Counted from the stretch's first letter, positions 9,039 to 18,693 are shown. The stretch is DNA of 64,000 bases from Ramlibacter sp. (GCA_019635415.1 JAHBZN010000002.1:744001-808000); one strand, 5' to 3'. Notes: generated by a model not told the origin, from the sequence alone. Program-made: numbers and translations.

Positions 9039-10310
9039 ATGATTAATCTGTGGCTCCGGGTCTTGAAATCGCTGCTGGCAGCGCTATTTGTGCCCGCCCT
9101 GGCGTGGGCCCAGGCGCCGGCGGCGCCCGTGAAGATCGCGATGATCGAGGGGCTGAGCGGCGGCAACGCCAATGGCGGCGAGGCGGTGTTCCGCAATCTC
9201 ATCTGGGCGGTGGAGCGCGTCAACACGCGCGGCGGCGTGGTGCTGGCGGATGGCGCGCATCCGTTGCAGCTGGTGCGCTACGACAGCAAGGGCCAGGCCG
9301 AGGAGGCGCTGTCCCTGCTGCGCGCCGCCATCGACGACGGCGCAAGGGTGATCGCGCAGGGCAACTCGTCGGCCGTGGCCGCGGCGCTGATGGAAGCCAT
9401 CAACAAGCACAACGAGCGCGACCCGGCTCGCAGCGTCGTGTTCCTCAACTACTCGGCGGTGGATCCCGCGCTCACCAACGAAAAGTGCAGCTACTGGCAT
9501 TTCCGCTTCGATGCCCACGGTGACATGCGCATGGCCGCCCTCATGGCCGTGCTCAAGGACGATCCGGCCGTCAAGTCGGTGTACCTCATCGGGCAGGACT
9601 ACAGCTTCGGCCATGCCGTGTTGCGCGAGGCTCGGCGGCAGCTGGCGGTCCAGCGGCCCGACATCCGGATCGTGGGCGACGAGTTCCACCCGCTGCTGCG
9701 AATCAAGGACTTTGCCCCCTATGCGGCCAAGATCAAGGCCAGCGGCGCGGATGCCGTGATCACCGGCAACTTCAGCAATGACCTCACGCTCATGGTCAAG
9801 GCTGCCCGGGAGGTGGGCTTCGAGGGCAAGTTCTACACCTTCTATGGCAACGCGCTGGGCGCCCCGGCCGCCATCGGGGAGGCCGGCCTGGGCAAAGTGA
9901 TCGCCGTGGCCGACTGGCTACCCAATGTGCCCACGCCGCAGAGCGAGGATTTCTACAAGTCATTCCGCGCGCGGTACCCCAAGCCGGCGGACGACTATGT
10001 CCACATGCGCATGCACCTCATGGTGGAAGCGCTGGCCCAGGCACTGGAGAAGGCGGGCTCGACGGACGCGGCGGCCGTGGCCTCCGCGCTGGAACAGGCC
10101 CGGGTCACGCTGGGCGGGCAGAGTGGTGCCATGCGTGCCGCCGATCACCAGTTCCAGCAGCCGCTGGCCGTGGGCGTGATGGAGCGGCAGGGGGGCCCGG
10201 GTGTCAAGTTCGACGTGGAAGGGTCGGGCTACGGCTTTCGCGTGATCCGCCGCATCACGGCCGCGCAGGCCGAACAACCCTCCACGTGCAGGATGGCGCG
10301 GCCCCGGTAA
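9039..10310 (+). CDS. branched-chain amino-acid-type ABC transporter substrate-binding protein
   Basis: A 423-residue periplasmic binding protein of the LivJ/Peripla_BP_6 type. A Sec signal peptide (about residues 1-23, ending AWAQA) is followed by the typical first strand IAMIEGLSGGNANGGEAVFR and later VYLIGQDYSFGH, common in this family. AAGGGA lies 8 bases before the ATG. No permease or ATPase genes of a Liv system are adjacent, so this is an orphan binding protein and its ligand cannot be told from sequence. Amino acids, urea or short amides are all possible in this family. The stop is 10 bp before the downstream aminotransferase gene, so the two are probably cotranscribed. Confidence 0.88.
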   Translation: MINLWLRVLKSLLAALFVPALAWAQAPAAPVKIAMIEGLSGGNANGGEAVFRNLIWAVERVNTRGGVVLADGAHPLQLVRYDSKGQAEEALSLLRAAIDDGARVIAQGNSSAVAAALMEAINKHNERDPARSVVFLNYSAVDPALTNEKCSYWHFRFDAHGDMRMAALMAVLKDDPAVKSVYLIGQDYSFGHAVLREARRQLAVQRPDIRIVGDEFHPLLRIKDFAPYAAKIKASGADAVITGNFSNDLTLMVKAAREVGFEGKFYTFYGNALGAPAAIGEAGLGKVIAVADWLPNVPTPQSEDFYKSFRARYPKPADDYVHMRMHLMVEALAQALEKAGSTDAAAVASALEQARVTLGGQSGAMRAADHQFQQPLAVGVMERQGGPGVKFDVEGSGYGFRVIRRITAAQAEQPSTCRMARPR

Positions 10311-10320
10311 CATCGCGGCC

Positions 10321-11487
10321 ATGCGCCAGACCATCCTCGACCTCGAAGAATCCAGAATCCGCCAGGTGGCCAATGCCGGCATGGGCCGGGAGGACGTGCT
10401 GGCCTTCTGGTTTGGTGAGAGCGATGAGGTCACGCCCGACTTCATCCGCCAGGCCGCCATCGATTCCTTGCAGAAGGGCGAGACCTTTTATGCCCATAAC
10501 CTGGGCCTGCCGGAGCTGCGTGAGGCCATCGCGGGCTACATGGGAGCGCTGCACGGGCCGGTGGCGATGGACCGCATCGCGGTCACGTCCGGGGGGGTGA
10601 ATGCCCTCATGTTGGCCATGCAGGCCCTGATTGATGCCGGCGACGAGGTCGTGGCGGTGACGCCCGTCTGGCCTAATCTGACGGCCCAGCCGCGCATCAT
10701 GGGCGCCGCGTTGCGCTGCGTGCCGCTCAAGCCGGTGGGCGGGGCCTGGACGCTCGACATGGTGGCGCTGCTGGAGGCGGTCACGCCGTCAACGCGGCTG
10801 CTGGTGCTGAATGCGCCCAACAACCCGACCGGCTGGACCCTCACGCGGGCCGAACAGGAGCAGATCCTGGCGCATTGCCGCCGCACGGGAACGTGGATCC
10901 TGGCGGACGAGGTGTACGAGCGCCTGTACTACGCGGACGACACGGCCAACGGATGTGCCCCGAGCTTCCTGGACATTGCCGCCCCGGAGGACCGGCTGGT
11001 GGTGGTGCACAGCTTTTCCAAGAGTTTTCTCATGACGGGCTGGCGGCTCGGCTGGCTGGTGATGCCGCCGTCGATGACGCCGTCCATGGGCAAGATCGTG
11101 GAGTTCAATACGTCCTGCGCCAGTGTGTTCACGCAGCGCGCGGGCCAGGTGGCGCTGGCACGCACGGCTGAGATTACCCCCCGCGTGGTCAGCCACCTGC
11201 GCACCTGTCGGGACACGCTGGTGCCGCTGCTGCAGGCGCTGCCCGCGGTGCAGGTGGCTCCGGCACCGGGCGGGATGTACGCGTTTTTCCGGCTCGACGG
11301 GCAGAACGACTCGCTGCAGACGGCGCGCCGTCTGGTGGCCGAAGCCGGACTGGGCCTGGCGCCGGGCGACGCCTTTGCGCCTGAAGCGCAGGGCTGGCTG
11401 CGCTGGTGCTTTGCCTCGCGTGACACGGGCCGTCTGGTGCAGGGCGTGGAGCGCCTGAAGGGCTGGCTGGCCGACCGGAACGGCTGA
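10321..11487 (+). CDS. PLP-dependent class I/II aminotransferase
   Basis: A 388-residue fold-type I aminotransferase. Conserved features are NAPNNPTGW (about residues 164-172), ADEVYERLYY with the cofactor-binding Asp at about 196, and SFSKSFLMTGWRLGW with the Schiff-base Lys at 234. It belongs to the aspartate/aromatic aminotransferase group; the exact substrate is not readable. The ATG at 10321 lies 10 bp after the stop of the binding-protein gene, with no clear ribosome-binding site. The end is followed within 26 bp by a promoter-like TATAAT for the intron/rpsO region. Confidence 0.9.
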   Translation: MRQTILDLEESRIRQVANAGMGREDVLAFWFGESDEVTPDFIRQAAIDSLQKGETFYAHNLGLPELREAIAGYMGALHGPVAMDRIAVTSGGVNALMLAMQALIDAGDEVVAVTPVWPNLTAQPRIMGAALRCVPLKPVGGAWTLDMVALLEAVTPSTRLLVLNAPNNPTGWTLTRAEQEQILAHCRRTGTWILADEVYERLYYADDTANGCAPSFLDIAAPEDRLVVVHSFSKSFLMTGWRLGWLVMPPSMTPSMGKIVEFNTSCASVFTQRAGQVALARTAEITPRVVSHLRTCRDTLVPLLQALPAVQVAPAPGGMYAFFRLDGQNDSLQTARRLVAEAGLGLAPGDAFAPEAQGWLRWCFASRDTGRLVQGVERLKGWLADRNG

Positions 11488-11513
11488 GCCCGCCCTTGCA
11501 CGGCGTTTCGGGC

Positions 11514-11519
11514 TATAAT
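11514..11519 (+). promoter_or_regulatory. TATAAT -10 element upstream of intron/rpsO
   Basis: GGGCTATAATCCC lies just after the aminotransferase stop. The -35 region is weak. A near copy of the segment GGCTATAATCCCAAGGCTT occurs at 14686-14704 (TAGAAT version), which suggests that both derive from an rpsO promoter/leader. Confidence 0.55.
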
Positions 11520-12452
11520 CCCAAGGCTTGTGCGACACGTGTCGCTCACTCGCAGGTCATGTGCCTGCATTTCAACGAGGTTTTAGTTCGCTTGCCGGGC
11601 TAACTCCATCGGGTGCAAGACCCGATCTATCAAGGTGTACTTGGTCCCGGAAACGGAACCAAGTCTGACGGAAGCTCCGGGGTTCGCCCTGGAAGGACCG
11701 TGAGAAGCACTCGCCCCAGCTTTTGCTGTGCGGCTAACGATAGTCTCTGAGCGAAAGCTCTTAACTACCTTGTCAACCTTTACGTGCCCTTGGTGCGTCT
11801 TGCGTTGACCCACTGTGCAACCAGTGGTCACCTACGTCGGCATGCAGGATCGGTAACGAACCTGTGTGAAGCCCGACTGACAACGTACCCCCGCGCAAGC
11901 GGCGGCGCGGCCCTGTGAGGGGCTGTGTCGGAGACTGCCAGCAGAAAGGCGGTTGAGGGGCTAGGTGAGTTCCACATGGGTAAGGTAACTGAACCATCGT
12001 TTAACTCCGGGTAAGGATTGACTGGCCAAAACTGCTGATAGGCCAGAGCCAAAAGGCACGCTGTCGGATGTTCTTGTGAGCTTTGGGAACACGTTGTCAG
12101 AGTACAGCCCCGGAAAAGATGGACCCTAACCGGACAGGCGACATGTTGGACATGGCGTCGGTAGCTAAGGGAACGTGGTAAGCCCCACTATCCGCCCACG
12201 CACCTCGGTGCGAAGGCAGGGAAGCCGTAAGGCAACCTGTTGGGTAAGGGGGTATGGGACTGTGGAAAAAGCGAAGGCTCTCCTGTAATGGGTGGGATAG
12301 GGGTTCAGGATTTGCCCCGCACGAAAGTGCGCTGACTTCCACGCGGTGCAATCGTCGCTAGACGGCTGCAAACGTTCAGAACGCCCCGAAGGGATGCACT
12401 ATCCCTTCGGGGAGACGTGCGTCCTCGAAGGATTAACTTCTAAGAGGAAAGC

Positions 12453-14162
12453 ATGAGAACAATCGTCAGCAATGATGATTCTGCGTCTTCTCGCGAACCG
12501 CAAGACTGGCACGCCATTGATTGGCGGCGGATCGAGCGCAACGTGCGAACAACGCAGAAGCGAATAGCGAAGGCTACGCAGGAACGCGATTGGCGCAGGG
12601 TGAAAGCCCTGCAACGGTCGCTGACCCACTCGTTCGCCGCCAGGTCACTGGCGGTGCGGCGAGTGACAGAAAACCAAGGCAAGCGAACGGCAGGAGTCGA
12701 TCGCGAGCTCTGGGACACGCCTGACTTGAAATGGAAGGCTGTTGGTAAGTTGAAGCAGCAAAGAGGATATAGGCCGATGCCGTTGCGGCGGGTCTATATC
12801 CCCAAGTCGAACGGTAAGGAGCGCCCTCTGGGCATTCCGACTATGTTTGACCGGGCTATGCAGGCACTCCACCTGCTTGGTCTTGAGCCTGTGGCCGAGT
12901 CCACGAGCGATCCGAACTCCTATGGGTTTCGGAGAAATCGCTCGACGGCGGACGCCATGAGCCAGATATTTGTTTGCATGTCCCGGAAGGCCTCGGCTCA
13001 CTGGGTACTGGAAGCGGATATCCAAGGCTGCTTTGACCACATCAACCACGACTGGCTGGTGAATCAAGTTCGCATGAACAAGACGATCCTGAAAAGGTGG
13101 TTGAAGGCGAGAGTGGTCCACAAGGGCCAGCTGACACCGACCGACGAGGGTACGCCGCAAGGCGGCATCATCTCGCCGACTTTGGCGAATGTGACCTTGA
13201 ACGGACTGGAAATGGACCTGCTTGTGCACCTCGGTGCCAAGTTGGGGAAATCGAAAGCCGGGAAGCTCAAGATCAATGTGGTCCGGTACGCCGACGACTT
13301 CATCGTGACGGGAGCCTCGAAAGAGATTCTCGAAACCGAAGTGCGGCCGTGGATAGAAGCCTTCCTCGCACAACGAGGTCTGCGACTGTCACCGGAGAAG
13401 ACGCGAGTCACCCACATTGACGATGGATTTGATTTCCTGGGATGGAACTTCCGCAAGTACCGGGGGGTTCTGCTCATCAAACCGAGCCGGAAAAACGCGA
13501 AAGCGTTCTACGACAAGGTGGCGGGAGTCATCAAGAGTCATCTGATGGTGAAACAGGTTGTCCTGATAGAGAAACTGAATCCGATCCTTCGGGGTTGGGC
13601 TCAGTACCACCAACCGGTGGTCGCAAAAGATGCGTTTGGCAAGTTGGATTCGCTGATTAATTGGCGGCTGACGCGCTGGGCGCGGCGACGGCATCCAAAG
13701 AAAGGTCCGATGTGGTGCTTCCAGAAGTATTGGAAGCGTCTCGACGACCGGACGGAGTTTGCTGGCGCTCGACCAACGGACGACGGAACATGGCAATTGG
13801 TTCGGCTGAATCTCTTAACGGATACGGCCATTACCCGGCACATGAAGATCAAGGGGGACTACAACCCCTTCGATCCGAAATGGGAACTGTATGGGGAGGA
13901 ACTGCGCGGGAAACGGATGCTGCAAAGCATCGGCTACCGCAAGGAACTGACCCAGCTCTACAGGTCTCAGTCGGGGAACTGCGCGCTATGTGGCACGGCC
14001 ATTACCCGGGAAACCGGGTGGCACGACCACCATATCGTTCGTAAGGTGGATGGCGGGCCCGACCTGCTGTCCAACCGGGTGCTTCTGCATCCGGTTTGCC
14101 ATGCCGCAGTGCATGCCAGAGGTTTGCCTGTTGTGAAACCGGCCCCGATAGGGGCTTCGTGA
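12453..14162 (+). CDS. ltrA: group II intron reverse transcriptase/maturase with HNH endonuclease
   Basis: A 569-residue intron-encoded protein. The N-terminal RT_N region (about 20-85) is followed by the reverse transcriptase domain with GIPTMFDRAMQ, DIQGCFDHINH, GTPQGGIISP and the catalytic RYADDFIV box. A maturase (X) domain with LRGWAQYHQ follows. The C-terminus (about 495-555) is an HNH nuclease with CALCG, HDHHI and LLHPVCH. This domain order matches chloroplast-like introns, which retrohome by target-primed reverse transcription. All key residues are present, so the protein looks active. AAGAGGAAAGC lies just before the ATG. GC content is below that of neighbouring genes, consistent with a mobile origin. 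Confidence 0.95.
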   Translation: MRTIVSNDDSASSREPQDWHAIDWRRIERNVRTTQKRIAKATQERDWRRVKALQRSLTHSFAARSLAVRRVTENQGKRTAGVDRELWDTPDLKWKAVGKLKQQRGYRPMPLRRVYIPKSNGKERPLGIPTMFDRAMQALHLLGLEPVAESTSDPNSYGFRRNRSTADAMSQIFVCMSRKASAHWVLEADIQGCFDHINHDWLVNQVRMNKTILKRWLKARVVHKGQLTPTDEGTPQGGIISPTLANVTLNGLEMDLLVHLGAKLGKSKAGKLKINVVRYADDFIVTGASKEILETEVRPWIEAFLAQRGLRLSPEKTRVTHIDDGFDFLGWNFRKYRGVLLIKPSRKNAKAFYDKVAGVIKSHLMVKQVVLIEKLNPILRGWAQYHQPVVAKDAFGKLDSLINWRLTRWARRRHPKKGPMWCFQKYWKRLDDRTEFAGARPTDDGTWQLVRLNLLTDTAITRHMKIKGDYNPFDPKWELYGEELRGKRMLQSIGYRKELTQLYRSQSGNCALCGTAITRETGWHDHHIVRKVDGGPDLLSNRVLLHPVCHAAVHARGLPVVKPAPIGAS

Positions 14163-14214
14163 GTGTCTTGTGCGTATTTCGAGGAAAGGGCTTTGCGTGG
14201 TGTACCCTTGGTAC

Positions 14215-14604
14215 ATGAAATTTGTGGATCGTTTACGTGGATGGGCGAGGAGTATTAAGCGGGAAGGTGTGGCTCTCTGGTTTGCTGCCAAAGATCCCCG
14301 CACCCCCCTGCTGCCCAAGTTGCTATGCGGCTTCGTAGTCGCATACGCGCTAAGTCCAATAGACCTGATCCCTGATTTCATCCCCATTCTGGGTTTCGTC
14401 GACGACGCGGTGTTGTTGCCCGGGTTGATGTGGCTAGCAATCCGCCTCATGCCGCCGTCTCTGATGGCGGAATGTCGGCAGAAAGCAGACGAATGGATAC
14501 AGCAGGGAAGCGATAAGCCGCGCAGCCTCACGGGCGCGGTGGTCATCGTGCTGCTGTGGGTAGCTATCGCTTGGCTCCTCTGGCGATGGTGGTCAGGCGG
14601 TTAA
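14215..14604 (+). CDS. DUF1232 (YkvA-like) membrane protein within intron region
   Basis: A 129-residue protein whose central part (KDPRTPLLPKLLCG, then YALSPIDLIPDFIPILGFVDD) is the DUF1232/YkvA signature. It has two hydrophobic segments around this motif and a C-terminal membrane helix (about 106-125) rich in Trp. The family's function is unknown. A GTG at 14170 would add 15 residues, but the ATG at 14215 matches the conserved part better. A perfect inverted repeat, TGTACC-CTT-GGTACA, overlaps the start codon and may be an operator. The position between the intron protein and domain V is unusual and suggests cargo captured by, or trapped between, intron copies. Confidence 0.8.
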   Translation: MKFVDRLRGWARSIKREGVALWFAAKDPRTPLLPKLLCGFVVAYALSPIDLIPDFIPILGFVDDAVLLPGLMWLAIRLMPPSLMAECRQKADEWIQQGSDKPRSLTGAVVIVLLWVAIAWLLWRWWSGG

Positions 14605-14685
14605 GGTCGTCCGGCATCTTGGATGCTGGCAACTCCACCCGCCGAAGCCTCCCATAGCCGTGAAATACGGAACGCTGCTGTTTTG

Positions 14686-14712
14686 GGGTAGAATCCCGAG
14701 GCTTTGCAGCTC
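14686..14712 (+). promoter_or_regulatory. second rpsO-type promoter/leader segment inside intron region
   Basis: GGGTAGAATCCCGAGGCTT followed by TGCAGCTC closely resembles the TATAAT segment at 11511. It contains a -10-like TAGAAT and could start rpsO transcription without crossing the 3-kb intron. The sequence after domain VI (CTGCATGCCGCAAGG) would follow on naturally if the intron piece 14713-14811 were removed. Confidence 0.5.
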
Positions 14713-14736
14713 ACAGGGCACACAATTGTTGTGCTT

Positions 14737-14815
14737 GAGCCGGATGCGGTGAAAGTCGCAAGTCCGGTTCTTAGGGGGGAATGGTCCAGAAATGGGCTGT
14801 TCCTACCCTCCTGCA
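14737..14815 (+). ncRNA. group II intron domains V and VI
   Basis: Domain V is 34 nt: GAGCCGGA pairs with TCCGGTTC, the catalytic AGC lies in the lower stem, and TGCGG-TGAAAG-TCGCA forms the upper stem with a GAAA loop. Domain VI follows (GGGGGGAATGG to CCTACCCTCC) with a candidate branch-point A in CTAC. The intron 3' end is near 14811-14817. Both domains look intact. Confidence 0.85.
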
Positions 14816-14882
14816 TGCCGCAAGGCGCACGTTGGCTGCATTTCCAGCGCCCAACGCAAGTCAAACATTCACAGGAAAACCA

Positions 14883-15149
14883 ATGATTGCATCTTCCATC
14901 AAGGCCGAAGTGGTCAAGGCCAATGCGCGCAGCGCCAATGACACGGGTAGCCCCGAAGTCCAGGTCGCTCTGCTGACCGCCCGCATCAACGAACTCACCC
15001 CGCACTTCAAGACGCACGCCAAGGACCACCACGGCCGTCGCGGCTTGCTGCGCATGGTGAACCGCCGCAAGAACCTGCTGGCCTACCTGAAGAACAAGGA
15101 CGTCGATCGCTACGCCGCGCTGATCGCCAAGCTGGGCCTGCGCAAGTAA
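14883..15149 (+). CDS. rpsO: 30S ribosomal protein S15
   Basis: The 88-residue S15 has normal length. Conserved features are [20 protein letters not shown] and [20 protein letters not shown], which contact 16S rRNA helices 20-22. ACAGGAAAA lies 5 bases before the ATG. An in-frame extension upstream (to 14781) is intron and leader sequence and is not coding. The leader is interrupted by the group II intron region, so expression depends either on splicing or on the second promoter at about 14690. A strong terminator separates it from pnp. Confidence 0.98.
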   Translation: MIASSIKAEVVKANARSANDTGSPEVQVALLTARINELTPHFKTHAKDHHGRRGLLRMVNRRKNLLAYLKNKDVDRYAALIAKLGLRK

Positions 15150-15166
15150 GCCGGTTTGAATGCTGG

Positions 15167-15200
15167 AACGCCTGAGTTAGCCCGCTAGCTCAGGCGTTTT
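15167..15200 (+). terminator. rpsO terminator
   Basis: AACGCCTGAG pairs with CTCAGGCGTT around TTAGCCCGCTAG, which can itself extend the stem, followed by TTTT. It starts 17 bases after the rpsO stop codon. Confidence 0.85.
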
Positions 15201-15285
15201 GCACTTTGAGAGTTTGAAAAATCGCCGGTCGGGCCCTGCAAGGCCGGCTTTCATCGGAGAACGGCCAGACGGATACGCGCTGTGT

Positions 15286-15341
15286 CATTCCACAAGCCAC
15301 TTGGGTGGCTTTCCGGCAGTCAGCTGGTGTCTTGTGGAATG
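15286..15341 (+). promoter_or_regulatory. long hairpin in pnp leader
   Basis: CATTCCACAAG (15286-15296) pairs perfectly with CTTGTGGAATG (15331-15341). A smaller hairpin (CCAC-TTG-GGTGG) lies inside. It lies about 95 bases before the pnp start. In E. coli a double-stranded pnp leader is cut by RNase III and used for PNPase autoregulation; a similar role is inferred here. The 285-base gap between rpsO and pnp holds the rpsO terminator and this leader. Confidence 0.55.
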
Positions 15342-15434
15342 GCATCGTGTTCAGACCGCCAGCCTCCGGGCTCCGGGCGCAGCCCATGCGCCCCGCACAG
15401 ACCGCCGTATCTCGGCGGCACACAGGAGATGAAC

Positions 15435-17642
15435 ATGAGCATTTTCAACAAAGTCACCAAGACCTTCCAGTGGGGCCAGCACTCGGTCACCATGGAGACC
15501 GGCGAAATCGCCCGCCAGGCCACTGGCGCCGTGCTGGTCAACATCGACGACACGGTGGTGCTCGCCACCGTGGTCGCCTCCAAATCGGCCAAGGCCGGGC
15601 AGGACTTTTTCCCGCTGACCGTTGACTACATCGAAAAGACCTATGCCGCCGGCAAGATCCCCGGCAGCTTCTTCAAGCGCGAAGCCAAGCCGAGCGAACT
15701 CGAAACCCTGACCAGCCGCCTGATCGATCGCCCGATCCGCCCGCTGTTCCCCGAAGGCTTCTTCAATGAAGTGCATGTGGTGATCCACACCGTGTCGCTG
15801 AATCCCGAAGTCGACGCCGACATCGCCGCCATGATCGCCACCAGCGCCGCGCTGGCGGTTTCGGGCATTCCGTTCGCGGGCCCCATTGGCGCCGCGCGCG
15901 TGGGCTACGTCAATGGCGAGTACGTGCTCAACCCCGGCCAGACCGCCCGCAAGGACAGCCAGATGGACCTCGTGGTGGCCGGCACCGAAGCCGCCGTGCT
16001 GATGGTCGAGTCCGAGGCGCTGCAGCTGCCCGAGGAAGTGATGCTGGGTGCCGTGGTGTTCGGTCACGAACAGGGCAAGGTGGCGATCAACGCCATCCAC
16101 GAACTGGTGCGCGACGCCGGCAAGCCCGTGTGGGACTGGCAGCCACCGGCCAAGGATGAGCCTTTCATCGCCAAGGTCAACGCCCTGGCCGAAGAGAAGC
16201 TGCGCGCCGCCTACCAGATCCGCAGCAAGCAGGCCCGTACCCAGGCCCTGCGCGAGGCCGCGGCTTCGGTGCAGGATGCCCTCAAGGCGGAAGGCACCGA
16301 GTTTGACGCCGCCAAGCTGGGTGACCTGCTGTTTGGCATCGAGGCGTCCATCGTCCGTAGCCAGATCCTGGCGGGCGAGCCGCGCATCGACGGCCGCGAC
16401 ACCCGCACCGTGCGCCCGATCGAGATCCGCAACAGCGTGCTGCCCCGCACCCACGGCTCGGCGTTGTTCACGCGCGGCGAAACGCAGGCACTGGTCGTGT
16501 CCACGCTGGGCACCGAACGCGACGCGCAGCGCATCGACGCGCTGGCTGGCGAGTTCGAGGACCGCTTCCTGTTCCACTACAACATGCCTCCCTTTGCCAC
16601 CGGTGAAGTCGGCCGCATGGGCTCGACCAAGCGCCGCGAAGTCGGTCACGGCCGCCTGGCCAAGCGCGCGCTGGTCGCCTGTCTGCCGAGCAAGGAAGAG
16701 TTCCCCTACACCATCCGCGTGGTGTCGGAAATCACCGAGTCCAACGGCTCGTCGTCGATGGCTTCGGTGTGCGGCGGCTGCCTGTCGATGATGGACGCCG
16801 GTGTGCCAATGAAGGCCCATGTGGCCGGTATCGCCATGGGCCTGATCAAGGAAGGCAACCGCTTTGCGGTGCTGACCGACATCCTGGGTGACGAAGATCA
16901 CCTAGGCGACATGGACTTCAAGGTGGCCGGCACGACCAACGGCATCACGGCCCTGCAGATGGACATCAAGATCCAGGGGATCACCAAGGAAATCATGCAG
17001 GTCGCGCTGGCCCAGGCCAAGGAAGCGCGCATGCACATCCTGGGCAAGATGCAGGATGCGATGGGCGAAGCCAAGGCGGAGGTCTCCAGCTTCGCGCCCA
17101 AGCTCTACACCATGAAGATCAACCCCGAGAAGATCCGCGACGTGATCGGCAAGGGTGGCGCCGTCATCCGTGCGCTGACCGAAGAGACGGGTTGCCAGAT
17201 CAACATCGAGGAAGACGGCACCATCACCATCGCCGCGACCGACGCTGCCAAGGCCGACGAGGCCAAGAAGCGCATCGAGCAGATCACCGCCGAAGTGGAA
17301 ATCGGCAAGGTCTATGAAGGCCCGGTCACCAAGATCCTGGACTTCGGCGCGCTGGTCAACCTGCTGCCAGGCAAGGATGGTCTGCTGCACATCAGCCAGA
17401 TCGCCCACGAGCGCGTGGAGAAGGTCACCGACTACCTGTCCGAAGGCCAGATCGTCAAGGTCAAGGTGCTCGAGACGGACGAGAAGGGTCGCGTCAAGCT
17501 GTCCATGAAGGCGTTGCTGGATCGCCCGGCCATGCCCGCGCGTGAGGAGCGCCCCCGTGAGGAGCGTCCGCGCGAAGAGCGTCAGCCGCGCGAACCGCAA
17601 GCCCAGGCACCGGCACCGGCACCGGCTGAGCCGCAAGAGTAA
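15435..17642 (+). CDS. pnp: polyribonucleotide nucleotidyltransferase (PNPase)
   Basis: A 735-residue exoribonuclease that degrades RNA phosphorolytically. It has two RNase PH domains (the catalytic second one includes [21 protein letters not shown] and [20 protein letters not shown]), a KH domain ([17 protein letters not shown], about 563-620) and an S1 domain (about 625-695). A proline/glutamate/arginine-rich tail with three PREER-like repeats ends the protein. Start 15435 has AGGAG 6 bases upstream; the ATG at 15429 is too close to it. The gene is the classical partner of rpsO, and the tail may contact RNase E, as in other proteobacteria (inference). Confidence 0.97.
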   Translation: MSIFNKVTKTFQWGQHSVTMETGEIARQATGAVLVNIDDTVVLATVVASKSAKAGQDFFPLTVDYIEKTYAAGKIPGSFFKREAKPSELETLTSRLIDRPIRPLFPEGFFNEVHVVIHTVSLNPEVDADIAAMIATSAALAVSGIPFAGPIGAARVGYVNGEYVLNPGQTARKDSQMDLVVAGTEAAVLMVESEALQLPEEVMLGAVVFGHEQGKVAINAIHELVRDAGKPVWDWQPPAKDEPFIAKVNALAEEKLRAAYQIRSKQARTQALREAAASVQDALKAEGTEFDAAKLGDLLFGIEASIVRSQILAGEPRIDGRDTRTVRPIEIRNSVLPRTHGSALFTRGETQALVVSTLGTERDAQRIDALAGEFEDRFLFHYNMPPFATGEVGRMGSTKRREVGHGRLAKRALVACLPSKEEFPYTIRVVSEITESNGSSSMASVCGGCLSMMDAGVPMKAHVAGIAMGLIKEGNRFAVLTDILGDEDHLGDMDFKVAGTTNGITALQMDIKIQGITKEIMQVALAQAKEARMHILGKMQDAMGEAKAEVSSFAPKLYTMKINPEKIRDVIGKGGAVIRALTEETGCQINIEEDGTITIAATDAAKADEAKKRIEQITAEVEIGKVYEGPVTKILDFGALVNLLPGKDGLLHISQIAHERVEKVTDYLSEGQIVKVKVLETDEKGRVKLSMKALLDRPAMPAREERPREERPREERQPREPQAQAPAPAPAEPQE

Positions 17643-17693
17643 TTGCTATTTCTTTGGTAGCAGCAAGTGCCCGTTGGGCGCGGGCTGCAGCCC
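17643..17693 (+). repeat. dispersed hairpin repeat, copy B
   Basis: TTGCTATTTCTTTGGTAGCAGC followed by AAGTGCCCGTTGGGC and GGGCTGCAGCCC. It fills the short gap between pnp and the quinone oxidoreductase gene and ends 3 bases before the proposed start codon of that gene. Confidence 0.5.
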
Positions 17694-17696
17694 GAA

Positions 17697-18689
17697 ATGA
17701 CCATGAAAGCCATCGAAATCAGCTCTTTTGGCGCGCCCGAGGTGCTGCGGCTCGGGGAGCGGCCTGATCCGGTTCCCGGGGCGGGTGAATTGCTCATCCG
17801 CGTGACCGCGTCGGGGGTGAACCGTCCTGACGTGTTGCAGCGCACGGGCAACTACCCGGTGCCGCCGGGAGCCTCCGACATTCCCGGCCTGGAGGTGGCT
17901 GGCGAAGTGGTGGGTGGTGACGCCCAGGCCATGGCGGCCGCGGGGCTGCAGCCGGGTGACCGGGTGTGCGCGCTGGTGGCGGGGGGCGGCTATGCCGAAC
18001 TGTGCGTGGCGCCCGTGGAGCAGTGTCTGCCCGTGCCGGCCGGGCTGAGCGACGTCGAAGCCGCGTCGCTGCCCGAAACATTCTTCACCGTCTGGAGCAA
18101 CGTGTTTGACCGGGCCCGTCTGCAGCCTGGCGAGACCTTGCTGGTCCAGGGCGGCTCCAGCGGCATCGGCGTGACCGCCATCCAGATGGCCAAGGCGCTG
18201 GGCGCCCGGGTGATCGTGACGGCCGGCAGCGATGACAAGTGCGCGGCCTGTGTGGCGCTGGGTGCGGACCACGCGATCAACTACCGCACGCACGACTTCG
18301 TCGAGGAGGTGCGGCGCCTCACCGCAGGGGCAGGCGTCAACGTGGTGCTCGACATGGTGGCGGGAAGTTACGTGGCGCGTGAGATCGAATGCATGGCCGA
18401 GGATGGCCGCATCGTCATCATCGCCGTGCAGGGCGGCATCAAGAGCGAATTCAATGCGGGCCTGGTGCTGCGCCGGCGGCTGACCGTGACGGGCTCCACG
18501 CTGCGGCCCCGTCCGGTGGCCTTCAAGGGGGCCATTGCCCGCGCGCTGCGCGACAGGGTCTGGCCGCTGGTGGCCCGTGGTGCCATCAAGCCCGTGATCC
18601 ACAGCACCTTTGCCGCCGCCGAGGCGGCAAAGGCCCATGCGCTGATGGAGTCCAACCAGCACATCGGCAAGATCGTGCTGACCTGGTGA
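17697..18689 (+). CDS. NAD(P)H quinone oxidoreductase, zinc-less MDR family (PIG3-like)
   Basis: A 330-residue medium-chain dehydrogenase/reductase of the quinone oxidoreductase type. The GroES-like N-terminal domain has [23 protein letters not shown], and the Rossmann domain has [22 protein letters not shown] for NAD(P)H. Zinc-binding residues of alcohol dehydrogenases are lacking, as expected for this class. It probably reduces quinones or enones. The start is one of two ATGs (17697 or 17703, both in ATGACCATGAAA). The start lies at the end of a hairpin repeat, without an obvious ribosome-binding site, and the gene is likely cotranscribed with pnp. Confidence 0.9.
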   Translation: MTMKAIEISSFGAPEVLRLGERPDPVPGAGELLIRVTASGVNRPDVLQRTGNYPVPPGASDIPGLEVAGEVVGGDAQAMAAAGLQPGDRVCALVAGGGYAELCVAPVEQCLPVPAGLSDVEAASLPETFFTVWSNVFDRARLQPGETLLVQGGSSGIGVTAIQMAKALGARVIVTAGSDDKCAACVALGADHAINYRTHDFVEEVRRLTAGAGVNVVLDMVAGSYVAREIECMAEDGRIVIIAVQGGIKSEFNAGLVLRRRLTVTGSTLRPRPVAFKGAIARALRDRVWPLVARGAIKPVIHSTFAAAEAAKAHALMESNQHIGKIVLTW

Positions 18690-18693
18690 GGGC

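Larger units (their letters stand above)
11586..14815 (+). mobile_element. group II intron region (5' domains, IEP, DUF1232 gene, domain V/VI)
   Basis: A group II intron lies between the aminotransferase and rpsO. The 5' boundary is uncertain: GTTCGCTTGCCGGGC at 11586 looks like the start of chloroplast-like introns, while GTGCGAC at 11530 also fits the consensus. About 860 bases of structured, gene-free RNA precede the intron protein. The 3' end carries an intact domain V (14737-14770) and a domain VI ending near 14815. Between the intron protein stop (14162) and domain V there are about 570 bases, far more than usual, holding a DUF1232 gene and a second rpsO-like promoter. This is either one intron with cargo in domain IV, or a 3'-truncated copy followed by a 5'-truncated one. 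Confidence 0.8.

Noticed and set aside
11530..11536. GTGCGAC as definite 5' end of the group II intron
   Set aside because: It fits the consensus, but GTTCGCTTGCCGGGC at 11586 looks more like known intron starts of this class, so the boundary is left open.
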